Shown piece by piece: positions 1 to 6,400 of a stretch of DNA of 10,425 nucleotides; the first letter of the stretch is position 1, and each line of letters opens with the position of its first letter. The stretch covers positions 1-10,425 of the forward strand of contig QFQM01000152.1 in the NCBI GenBank assembly GCA_003243255.1, given 5' to 3'. The notes beneath the pieces are model-generated. The model ran no database searches, was not told the DNA's origin, and worked only from the letters and a program-made list of their open reading frames with translations. The position numbers and the translations under genes are program-made. This DNA comes from Flavobacterium psychrophilum. GTDB lineage: Bacteria > Bacteroidota > Bacteroidia > Flavobacteriales > Flavobacteriaceae.

Positions 1-313
1 CCGGCAAAATGAAGGTATAAGGCCCCGGCAATGATCTTTTCAATATTTTAAATGTTGATGTATTGATTTGTTTCACATAATCAGACAGATTACTAAGGTC
101 GCTGCATACAAATGAAAAATTAGCCTTATCGAGTTTAATGCCTTTGATTTTTGCAATACGCTCTAAAGCTTTACTATTGGTAATATCACACCCTAAACCA
201 TATACGGTATCGGTAGGATAAATGATGAGTCCGCCGTCTCGTAAAATCTTTACCACGCGGTCTATCTCTCTCTCATTTGGGTTTTCGGGGTAAATCTTGA
301 TAAATTGAGCCAT
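1..313 (-). CDS. YrdC/Sua5/YciO-domain protein, 5' part only (cut by window edge)
   Basis: Reading the minus strand from the ATG at 313 gives 104 residues that continue past the left edge, so the C-terminal part is missing. PTDTVYGLG at residues 33-41 is the nucleotide-binding signature of the YrdC/Sua5 fold. LPGPYTFIL at 95-103 is the second conserved block. Members of this superfamily make threonylcarbamoyl-AMP for the tRNA t6A37 modification (TsaC/Sua5) or belong to the less well characterised YciO group. The tyrosine in GPYTFIL and the sequence around [14 protein letters not shown] look more YciO-like to me than TsaC-like. That is from memory, so I give no symbol. A good -7 element lies 56-63 bases upstream. 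The protein is cytosolic, with no signal peptide or membrane segment. Confidence 0.88.
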   Translation of the reverse strand, partial: MAQFIKIYPENPNEREIDRVVKILRDGGLIIYPTDTVYGLGCDITNSKALERIAKIKGIKLDKANFSFVCSDLSNLSDYVKQINTSTFKILKRSLPGPYTFILP

Positions 314-368
314 AATTTTGTTTCTGACTTGTAAAATTACAAAAGTTGTATGAATAGTAACGTTAAAG

Positions 369-376
369 CAAACATA
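369..376 (-). promoter_or_regulatory. Candidate Bacteroidota -7 promoter element for the YrdC-domain gene
   Basis: The minus strand reads TATGTTTG followed by C, an exact match to the Bacteroidota -7 consensus TAnnTTTG. It sits about 56 bases upstream of the start at 313. No good -33 TTTG is visible at the expected distance. The element is flanked by two copies of AACGTTAA, at 359-366 and 377-384. Confidence 0.45.
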
Positions 377-470
377 AACGTTAAGCAGCGATAAACTGAA
401 AATTACCTATTTATTGGGATTTTATTTGTCATAATCAGTTTCTAAATTTACCTAAACCAAAATCAATTTT

Positions 471-923
471 ATGAAAACAAGACAGTTACTATTGGCATTT
501 ACGGTGGGCATCATTTTTGTACTAACTGCCACAGCACAAAAAGCAGAGCAATTTGTTTTTGACGGAAATACCTACTACGGTACTAAAGCGATACCGGATG
601 AAATTACCGGACTTTATAAATATGAAAAAACAAAAGAACCTATTGTAGAAATAAACAAAGACAGTTCAGGAAAATTTCAGCTTCACGGCGTACCGGAATA
701 TCCGGTAGAATACTGGATACAAACCGACGAAAAAGGTGTGATCCATATGCGGAAAAGTGAAGTAAATAAAAATTATCAGGTGGTACTTATCCTGAAATAT
801 GGAAGCAATGGACAAGCGGGATGGAAAGGCGAAAAAGCAGGTCAGTATGATCGTATAGAAGTAACAGTCGCATATGATCAGGGTTATGCTATAGCACTTG
901 GCGAACGATTTAAAAAGCTATAA
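471..923 (+). CDS. Exported protein of unknown function (150 aa)
   Basis: I do not recognise a family. Residues 1-22 form a classical signal peptide: basic KTR, a hydrophobic core LLLAFTVGIIFVLT, then ATA before Q23. Cleavage there would leave a mature protein of about 128 residues. No lipobox cysteine follows, so a soluble periplasmic or secreted protein is more likely than a lipoprotein. The mature part is rich in alternating polar and aromatic stretches (FVFDGNTYYG, EYPVEYWIQTD, QVVLILKYG), which suggests beta structure. It lacks cysteines and obvious catalytic motifs. There is no Shine-Dalgarno before the ATG. The upstream TAAATTTA at 443-450 is only a weak -7 match. It is probably monocistronic: it is divergent from the gene to its left and closed by a strong hairpin right after its stop. 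Confidence 0.82.
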   Translation: MKTRQLLLAFTVGIIFVLTATAQKAEQFVFDGNTYYGTKAIPDEITGLYKYEKTKEPIVEINKDSSGKFQLHGVPEYPVEYWIQTDEKGVIHMRKSEVNKNYQVVLILKYGSNGQAGWKGEKAGQYDRIEVTVAYDQGYAIALGERFKKL

Positions 924-951
924 AAAGGAACGGTATAACCGTTCCTTTTTT
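922..951 (+). terminator. Rho-independent terminator after the 471-923 gene
   Basis: A perfect inverted repeat pairs GGAACGGT (927-934) with ACCGTTCC (938-945) around the 3-nt loop ATA. The A-run before it (922-926) pairs with the T-run after it (946-950), extending the stem to 13 bp and supplying the U-tract. It overlaps the last two bases of the stop codon. Confidence 0.88.
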
Positions 952-977
952 ATTATGTTACACTAAATATCAGGGTG

Positions 978-1007
978 TTAAAACGAATGTATAATTCTGT
1001 ATATTTG
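978..1007 (+). promoter_or_regulatory. Candidate Bacteroidota promoter driving the gene at 1088-1693
   Basis: TATATTTG at 1000-1007 matches the -7 consensus TAnnTTTG exactly. A weak -33-like TTA lies at 978-980 with a 19-base spacer, the usual distance. Transcription would start near 1013-1015, about 20 bases before an ATG at 1033 and about 74 before the ATG at 1088. It also excludes an ATG at 975, which lies upstream of the element. Confidence 0.5.
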
Positions 1008-1087
1008 TTAGAACCTTACTGCTTAACACCTTATGAAAGAGCATTTACAAACTCAAGATTCCGAAAGATGAGACCTTTGAAAGTATC

Positions 1088-1693
1088 ATGGAGCAAAGGG
1101 AAAGCGGTGCGCAATTTCTCTTCTATGAATATGTTATTCCGAGGCCTGTCATTGCTCCGGGCAGGACTGCATCTAAAATCTATTTTGTAAAAAGAGGCGA
1201 CACGAAAAGATACTATGCCAAATATAACCTCATCAACCTTATATGGGGATGGTGGGGACTCCCTTATGGCCCTGTTTATGTATATAGGGTTTCTGCCAAT
1301 AACAGAAAAGGCAATAACATTACTGATGATGTTTATGCCAACCTCAACAAGGAAGATTTTGTAAAAGGAAAAGTTATTATCCGTAAAGCATCTACCCTGT
1401 TTAGGGAATTAGACAAATCCTCTTATACAGCACTTATAAAATGCCTTAAAAAGTTTAGCGAGAGAAAAGGAAGATTTACTGCTGACCCTATTATTGGCCT
1501 GTATGTGGCTTCAAAAACACCTACAATTTATATTGGTCTTGATACTGCTGATTACGAAAGGAAATACGACCTTAAAAAAGAAGTATATAAATACTTCTAT
1601 TCCTATACCCTGTTTGAATTTGTGAACCTTTCCGAAACAGCTGAAATTGTTACCAAACTCAAAGAGCAGGGAATGCCTGTAGACTGTAATTAA
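1088..1693 (+). CDS. Unrecognised 201-aa protein with WGWWGLPYGP motif; 5' end uncertain
   Basis: I do not recognise a named family. The only strong landmark is the aromatic segment at residues 49-67 (LINLIWGWWGLPYGPVYVY), with tryptophans around a Gly-Pro turn. It could be a short membrane-associated hairpin. The remainder is soluble-looking, basic and tyrosine-rich, and there is no signal peptide. The start is doubtful. The first ATG after the upstream promoter is at 1033, in another frame, and reads MKEHLQTQDSER before a TGA at 1069. The frame used by this gene is open back to 1037 without a start codon. Removing one A from 1064-1066 would join the two into one ORF of about 219 residues. 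So either translation starts at 1088 from a longer leader, or the 5' end carries a frameshift or sequencing error. The gene converges on the lycopene cyclase gene, and their stop codons overlap in TTAA (1690-1693). Confidence 0.72.
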   Translation: MEQRESGAQFLFYEYVIPRPVIAPGRTASKIYFVKRGDTKRYYAKYNLINLIWGWWGLPYGPVYVYRVSANNRKGNNITDDVYANLNKEDFVKGKVIIRKASTLFRELDKSSYTALIKCLKKFSERKGRFTADPIIGLYVASKTPTIYIGLDTADYERKYDLKKEVYKYFYSYTLFEFVNLSETAEIVTKLKEQGMPVDCN

Positions 1694-2412
1694 TCTACTA
1701 CATTTGCATTTATCGTTTCAGGCGAAACTGATGATTTTGTGATGAATTCAAAAATGTAAACATTCATCAAAAACAGCACATAACCGTAGGCAAAATCTTC
1801 TATAGGTATTGTAAGTATACGCAATCCGATAATCTCATCGGGATTGTAGTTTACAACAGGGCTTTCCAGGCCTGTCCCTGTAAGAGTACCATTAACAGGA
1901 ATAAAACCAAACATCAATATCAAATATATCAGTGTAGACCTGCCTAATGAACCATATCGGGCAATAAAGTATAAATACACAATCGCAACTATAGTTACAA
2001 CCGCTGTAAGTGTGGTATACATTCTGCCATAAAATGCAAACAATACAGCTATACTAATTGCCAGTACCATAAATACTATTAGTTTAGTGTATCGCTCCAC
2101 CCAACCCAGATCGAAGAATTTAATCAGGCAGAAATACGTAAACACACACGAAAAAGGAATGCATATAAAAAAAAGCCATTCTTCAACCGGCATGCCTACA
2201 AGGTTTATGCCTACTGTATACTCTTTACTAAACCACCATACACCTGCATGTGTAAACCATGCATCCCAGATAAGGAACGGCATCGCTACCATTACACTGG
2301 TTTTTATAAAAGCTCCAAAATATTTATCAAACCTGATTTTTGGATGAAAAGAAAATATAAAACAGACAACAATAGTCAGGAAATTGATAAGTAAATAGGT
2401 ATATGGTTTCAT
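1690..2412 (-). CDS. Lycopene beta-cyclase, CrtYcd/CarR-type integral membrane protein
   Basis: This protein likely closes the ends of lycopene to give beta-carotene in the cytoplasmic membrane. It has 240 residues and about seven hydrophobic segments, with no FAD-binding motif, so it is the heterodimeric/fused CrtYc-CrtYd type rather than the flavoprotein CrtY. Two tandem copies of the lycopene cyclase domain are visible through their acidic signatures: PVEEW at residues 75-79 in the first half and PIEDF at 203-207 in the second. Each is followed by aromatic membrane helix. The length suits a fusion of the two ~110-residue subunits. It is the last gene of the carotenoid operon; its ATG overlaps the crtZ stop as ATGA (2409-2412), implying translational coupling. 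No hairpin terminator follows, because the stop codon overlaps that of the convergent neighbour. Cyclase identity is strong; whether the products are beta,beta- or mixed rings cannot be read from sequence. Confidence 0.9.
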   Translation of the reverse strand: MKPYTYLLINFLTIVVCFIFSFHPKIRFDKYFGAFIKTSVMVAMPFLIWDAWFTHAGVWWFSKEYTVGINLVGMPVEEWLFFICIPFSCVFTYFCLIKFFDLGWVERYTKLIVFMVLAISIAVLFAFYGRMYTTLTAVVTIVAIVYLYFIARYGSLGRSTLIYLILMFGFIPVNGTLTGTGLESPVVNYNPDEIIGLRILTIPIEDFAYGYVLFLMNVYIFEFITKSSVSPETINANVVD

Positions 2413-2867
2413 TTATTGTCTTTGTTAAAATACATTTTGAAATACTTTACTGGAACCCAAAGGAACCCAAAGCATTCACCTTCATGTTTTCCTGTATGTT
2501 TATGATGCTGTTTGTGTGCCCTTCTTATGGCTAAAAGGTATGGATTCTTAGTCTTTTTAAGGAAACCGATCCTTTGGTGTATAAATATATCATGTACAAA
2601 AAAATAGGCCATCCCGTAAAGTGTTATCCCCAGCCCTATATAAAAGAGGTAATTATAACCTTGCACAGCACCAGTATACATTAAAGCAATTGCCGGAACA
2701 GCAAAGATCACAAAAAAATAATCGTTTCGCTCCAAATGACTGTCCGAACTATGGTCGTGATGATCCCTGTGCAGCGTCCACAGAAATCCATGCATTACAT
2801 ATTTGTGAATGACCCACGTTAAGCCCTCCATAATTAGAAATACAGGGAGTATTATAAGGAATTCCAT
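2409..2867 (-). CDS. crtZ: Beta-carotene 3-hydroxylase (CrtZ)
   Basis: A non-heme di-iron membrane hydroxylase of the fatty acid hydroxylase superfamily that adds 3- and 3'-hydroxyls to beta-carotene, giving beta-cryptoxanthin and then zeaxanthin. All four histidine boxes that bind the di-iron centre are present in order: HKYVMH (H21, H26), HRDHH (H33, H36, H37), HDIFIH (H92, H97) and HKQHH (H118, H121, H122). Hydrophobic segments at about 3-20, 51-67 and 72-92 place it in the membrane. At 152 residues it has the length of bacterial CrtZ. Its start shares one base with the stop of the upstream unknown gene (TAATG at 2865-2869). Its stop overlaps the start of the cyclase by 4 nt. It is therefore deep inside a coupled operon directly after the carotene-forming steps. 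Confidence 0.95.
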   Translation of the reverse strand: MEFLIILPVFLIMEGLTWVIHKYVMHGFLWTLHRDHHDHSSDSHLERNDYFFVIFAVPAIALMYTGAVQGYNYLFYIGLGITLYGMAYFFVHDIFIHQRIGFLKKTKNPYLLAIRRAHKQHHKHTGKHEGECFGFLWVPVKYFKMYFNKDNK

Positions 2868-3322
2868 TATTCTTTAAGTTTTATACATTCATTAATCATC
2901 TTCTGAAGCATTTCCGATTTTATAGCTGAACCGTTATGCCTGATCATTTTTTTATCTTCTTCTATGTTATCGCTATAACCTAGAAATTTAGGAGCATTCA
3001 TCTGGACAGAGAGCCTGATAAAGCGTATTTCCAAATCTGCCGGGGACTGAGCAATTGATTCTTCAATATTAGCTTTACCCTGCTTAAACGTTCTCATTTT
3101 TTCGAAGGGGTTTAATGCATGCTTTGCCCAGATGGTTTGAAATGCTCCAAGATATGCCAGCTGAACAGGTTGTTTATTATTTTCGAGTTTACTTATCATT
3201 TCTTTACATAAAGCCTTGTTTCTAGCCGCCTGTGAATAGTTGTGCCTGATAATATCTAATTCCTGCGAATAACTAATAGCCACAAAGCAGGATAATAATA
3301 ACATTACACAGGCCTTTCTCAT
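2867..3322 (-). CDS. Exported protein of unknown function within the carotenoid operon (151 aa)
   Basis: I cannot assign a function. Residues 1-19 look like a signal peptide (RK, then ACVMLLLSCFVAI, then SYS before Q20). A lipoprotein reading at C12 is possible but less likely, because the hydrophobic core continues past it. The mature ~132 residues are predicted mostly helical. The most conserved-looking part is around residues 98-123, with EIRFIRLSVQMNAPKFLGY followed by an acidic DNIEEDKK stretch; the spacing of helices is loosely TPR-like. The gene is locked into the operon: its ATG overlaps the crtB stop by 4 nt (3319-3322), and its TAA shares a base with the crtZ ATG. Co-translation with crtB and crtZ implies a role tied to carotenoids. 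Handling or localising pigment in the envelope is possible, but that is inference only. I recall similar proteins beside crt genes in other Bacteroidota, but could not check this. Confidence 0.87.
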   Translation of the reverse strand: MRKACVMLLLSCFVAISYSQELDIIRHNYSQAARNKALCKEMISKLENNKQPVQLAYLGAFQTIWAKHALNPFEKMRTFKQGKANIEESIAQSPADLEIRFIRLSVQMNAPKFLGYSDNIEEDKKMIRHNGSAIKSEMLQKMINECIKLKE

Positions 3323-4155
3323 ACATTAGCTACTTTATATTGTACATAGCTGCTCATCATCAGGGATAACTTTTGTGAATTTGGTATCCTTATGCGTGCG
3401 TTTAGAATTTGGTGCGCCGGAGTGTTGCATATTTTCTTTAAAAGCGACAGATAATACCTGTAGGCCAGATAAACCCCAAAACGCGATGAAGCCGGAAGTT
3501 TTTTTATTCCTATCAGCGCTTCTGCAAATTCCTGCTTTATTTCTTTCTCAATACAGCATTTTACCTCGTTATTAAATTCATTCATATCAACGTTAGGAAA
3601 ATATGTGCGTCCTAGAATCGAATAGTCATCCTTCAGATCTCTCAGGAAGTTTACTTTTTGGAATGCCGATCCCAGTTTCATTGCAAAAGGCTTTAGTTCA
3701 TCATATTTTTCCTGACAGCCTTCTACAAAAACCTTAAGGCACATAAGCCCCACGACTTCAGCTGATCCAAGAATATATTCCTTATACAGTTCGGTATTAT
3801 AATCAACCGGGCTAAGATCCATCTCCATACTTTTTAAAAACTGATCTATAAGATCGAGACCTATCTCATATTTATGAACCGTTTCCTGAAATGAATTCAG
3901 GATAGGATTCAGGGAAATCTTTTCATCCAGCGCTTCAGTAGTTTGTATTCTCAAACGTCGGATCAAAGCCTCTTTATCATAATCATGAAAGCTGTCTACT
4001 ATTTCATCTGCCAAACGAACAAATCCATAAATAGCATATATAGCAGGCCTTATTTCAGGTTTAAGTGCCATGATACCCAGTGAAAAACTGGTAGAATATT
4101 TTTGTGTTGCAGCCTTACTTACCTGGTACGAAAGTTCATCAAACAGTTTTTTCAT
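3319..4155 (-). CDS. crtB: Phytoene synthase (CrtB)
   Basis: Condenses two geranylgeranyl diphosphates head-to-head, via prephytoene diphosphate, to 15-cis-phytoene, the committed carotenoid step. It belongs to the squalene/phytoene synthase (trans-isoprenyl diphosphate synthase) fold. Both Mg-diphosphate-binding aspartate motifs are visible: DEIVD at residues 50-54 and DLKDD at 173-177 within the family block NFLRDLKDDY...GRTYFP. YSTSFSLG near residue 20 is the usual substrate-pocket signature. 278 residues is normal for bacterial CrtB. The start at 4155 lies 17 nt inside the 3' end of crtI, so translation is likely coupled. The stop overlaps the next gene by 4 nt. A diapophytoene synthase (CrtM) is the main alternative. 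The crtI, lycopene cyclase and crtZ genes beside it argue for the C40 pathway. Confidence 0.95.
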   Translation of the reverse strand: MKKLFDELSYQVSKAATQKYSTSFSLGIMALKPEIRPAIYAIYGFVRLADEIVDSFHDYDKEALIRRLRIQTTEALDEKISLNPILNSFQETVHKYEIGLDLIDQFLKSMEMDLSPVDYNTELYKEYILGSAEVVGLMCLKVFVEGCQEKYDELKPFAMKLGSAFQKVNFLRDLKDDYSILGRTYFPNVDMNEFNNEVKCCIEKEIKQEFAEALIGIKKLPASSRFGVYLAYRYYLSLLKKICNTPAHQILNARIRIPNSQKLSLMMSSYVQYKVANV

Positions 4156-5632
4156 AGCGAGAGGGTATATGTTTATTAATTTCTTTAGCGACTATTTTTC
4201 CTGAAATAATCGATGGTGGTACTCCGGGGCCGGGAACCGTAAGTTGGCCTGTATAATACAGGTTCTTTAATTTAGAATTCTTTATTGAAGGTTTTAATAC
4301 AGCAGTTTGCCTTAGTGTATTGGCTAACCCGTAAGCATTCCCTTTGTAGGCATTATAATCCGTAATAAAATCACTGACGCAGTAACTCCTTTTATAATCG
4401 ATTTTTGACATTATATCTGAAGTTCCGCTATGGCGTTCAAGCCTTGAGATCATCTCCTTAAGGTATTTTTCGCGTGTAGCTTCATTATCTTCTATACCAA
4501 TAGCTAACGGCATCAATAAAAATACATTCTCATGTCCGGGAGGCGCTACGGAACCATCCGTTTTTGTGGGGGCGCAAATATAAAAGAGCGGTTCCGATGG
4601 CCATTTTTTATCCTGGTAAATCGTTTCTATATGGGAATCAAAATCATTCTCAAAGAACAATGTATGATGTTTTAGATTTGGTATGGTTTGGTTAAAACCC
4701 AGATAATAAATAAGGCATGAAGGAGCAAAAGTTCTGCTCTCCCAATAATCCTCATTATAGTTCCGGTACTTTGTATCCAGGAGCGTTTCTGTATGATGAT
4801 AGTCTGAAGAAGACACTATTCTGTCAAACTCTAAGACCTCTCCATTTACAGAAAGTCCGATAACTTTATTATCTACAGTAATAATTCTGTCAACATTAGC
4901 ATTAAAATGAAACTTCGCCCCCTGCTCTTCTGCAACAGTTTTCATCGCTTTAATCAACTCATAGAATCCTCCTATAGGATAATGTGTGCCAAGCATATAT
5001 CCCCCATAATTCATAAGGCTGTAGAGCGCGGGTATGTTTTTAGGAGATGCTCCAAGAAATATAACCGGAAATTCCATGAGTGCAATCAGCATAGGATTCG
5101 TAAAATGCTTTTTTACGTATGAGCGATAATCCGAAAGCAAATCTAGTTTTAATGCTCCTTTGGCAATTTTTAATGAGATAAACTCAAACCAGGAAAGACA
5201 AGGCTTAGTTACGAAATCACGCATACCAATCTCATATTTATACCTTGCCGATTCCATAAACCTGTCAAGCTGTTTCGCTGCACCTGATTCAATTTTCTCA
5301 AAAAGAAGCCGCATATCTTCATAACTGTCAGGCAAACTGAGTTTACCATCGGCAAAAATCATTTCGAATTGAGGATCAAGGCGCACCAACTGATAAAAAT
5401 CACCAGCCTCATAACCGAAGTCTTTAAAAAAATCATCAATTATATCAGGCATCCAGTACCAGCTGGGTCCCATATCAAAAGTATACCCATTATCAGTATG
5501 GAACTGCCTTGCGCGACCTCCCGGTGTGTTGTTCTTTTCGAACACATGCACATCCATACCTTCTTTTGCAAGATAAGCCGCAGCAGAAAGCCCCGATATA
5601 CCTGAACCTATTACAGCAATTTTGTTACCCAT
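4139..5632 (-). CDS. crtI: Phytoene desaturase (CrtI)
   Basis: FAD-dependent carotenoid desaturase, taking phytoene through successive dehydrogenations to lycopene at the membrane surface. The N-terminal Rossmann FAD motif is clear: GSGISGLSAAAYLAKEG from residue 9, followed by the ribose-binding acid in VFEK (around residue 32) and PGGRARQF. The C-terminal CrtI signature, YYTGQLTVPGPGVPPSIISG at residues 459-478, is also present. The 497-residue length fits bacterial CrtI. It starts 4 nt after the marR stop and overlaps crtB by 17 nt. The context of a cyclase and CrtZ favours four-step desaturation to all-trans-lycopene. The number of steps cannot be read from sequence. Confidence 0.95.
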   Translation of the reverse strand: MGNKIAVIGSGISGLSAAAYLAKEGMDVHVFEKNNTPGGRARQFHTDNGYTFDMGPSWYWMPDIIDDFFKDFGYEAGDFYQLVRLDPQFEMIFADGKLSLPDSYEDMRLLFEKIESGAAKQLDRFMESARYKYEIGMRDFVTKPCLSWFEFISLKIAKGALKLDLLSDYRSYVKKHFTNPMLIALMEFPVIFLGASPKNIPALYSLMNYGGYMLGTHYPIGGFYELIKAMKTVAEEQGAKFHFNANVDRIITVDNKVIGLSVNGEVLEFDRIVSSSDYHHTETLLDTKYRNYNEDYWESRTFAPSCLIYYLGFNQTIPNLKHHTLFFENDFDSHIETIYQDKKWPSEPLFYICAPTKTDGSVAPPGHENVFLLMPLAIGIEDNEATREKYLKEMISRLERHSGTSDIMSKIDYKRSYCVSDFITDYNAYKGNAYGLANTLRQTAVLKPSIKNSKLKNLYYTGQLTVPGPGVPPSIISGKIVAKEINKHIPSRYEKTV

Positions 5633-5636
5633 ACTA

Positions 5637-6308
5637 TCAGTTTTGTATATATAAATGCTTTGTATTCACTTCATCCAGCAATTCTGCATTCGAAATATTG
5701 CTATGGAAAATAGGATTGTGAAAATGTTCAAGCTTATTGAGTATTCTTATCAGTTCCATTTTCTCCATATGATTCAGGTTTCCTGATACGATAGTAGTAG
5801 CCTGACGTATTTTTCCCATCTGCGCATTCAGGGCTTCTTTACCCTCGTCGGTGATGCTTATTACCTTAATCCTCTTATCATTATCCGATTTGCTCTGAAC
5901 CACCCAGCCCTGCTTTATAAGCCTACCAATAATCTGCATTCCTGTTGGCTTGTCCTGAATATTCTTTTTAATCAATTCTATTTTGGACATCGCTCCAAAG
6001 GCATTAAGATTAATGAGATATATAAAATCTTCCTGAGTAGAAAAAGACGAATCGGCAATGGCAGCCCTGGAATACATTTTTGCATATCTGTTCATATGTA
6101 CCAGCATAGTAGATATAGCACTTTCCGGAGAACGCCCGTTCTCTTTATTCTCCCATTCTGGCTCCGGATAGTTTTGTACATCATTAAGAAACGAATTGGT
6201 TACCCATTCTTTAAACCCCTGCAAACTTTGAGGATGATTCTTTTGAGTTGAATGTGTTTCAAATTCTTCCAGCAGATGTATCACGTCTTTTAGCAAAGTG
6301 TAATTCAT
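5637..6308 (-). CDS. MarR-family transcriptional regulator, first gene of the carotenoid operon
   Basis: Winged helix-turn-helix protein of 223 residues. The MarR domain covers roughly residues 60-195. The recognition-helix region is around MSKIELIKKN...KPTGMQIIGRLIKQGWV (107-136), and the beta-wing is SDNDKRIKVISITDEG (141-156), which keeps the D-x-R wing signature. It carries an N-terminal extension of about 60 residues and a C-terminal tail of about 25, longer than the usual ~145-residue MarR protein. The extension could form part of the dimer or ligand site. The gene sits 4 nt upstream of crtI on the same strand, so it is almost certainly co-transcribed with the pigment genes. An imperfect palindrome at 6350-6371 upstream of its start is a candidate operator. 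Repressor action with autoregulation is the typical MarR pattern but is inferred here. Confidence 0.92.
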   Translation of the reverse strand: MNYTLLKDVIHLLEEFETHSTQKNHPQSLQGFKEWVTNSFLNDVQNYPEPEWENKENGRSPESAISTMLVHMNRYAKMYSRAAIADSSFSTQEDFIYLINLNAFGAMSKIELIKKNIQDKPTGMQIIGRLIKQGWVVQSKSDNDKRIKVISITDEGKEALNAQMGKIRQATTIVSGNLNHMEKMELIRILNKLEHFHNPIFHSNISNAELLDEVNTKHLYIQN

Positions 6309-6349
6309 ACAAACAATATTAGTTTATAAATTTACTAAAAACACACCTA

Positions 6350-6371
6350 AATAGTATACAAATATTCTATT
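6350..6371. promoter_or_regulatory. Candidate MarR operator upstream of the carotenoid operon
   Basis: A 22-bp imperfect palindrome, AATAG-n-ATA-n4-TAT-n-CTATT, with 8 of 11 half-site positions symmetric. It lies 42-63 bases upstream of the marR start. On the minus strand it contains a TTTG (6362 to 6359) that could be the -33 element. The weak -7-like TAAATTTA at 6334-6327 would follow after a slightly long 24-base spacer. Size and position suit a MarR dimer site blocking the promoter. The DNA here is very AT-rich, so chance symmetry is a real possibility. Confidence 0.4.
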
Positions 6372-6400
6372 AAACTTATCATAAAATATAGGATTCAGGC

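Noticed and set aside
975..1190. 71-codon plus-strand open frame overlapping the start of the 1088-1693 gene
   Set aside because: Its ATG lies upstream of the best promoter element (TATATTTG at 1000-1007), it overlaps the longer frame, and the protein looks like no family.
1690..6308. Additional carotenoid genes such as crtE, crtW or a glycosyltransferase inside the cluster
   Set aside because: All six frames in the operon are taken up by marR, crtI, crtB, the 151-residue unknown, crtZ and the cyclase. The unknown lacks prenyltransferase, ketolase histidine or glycosyltransferase motifs.
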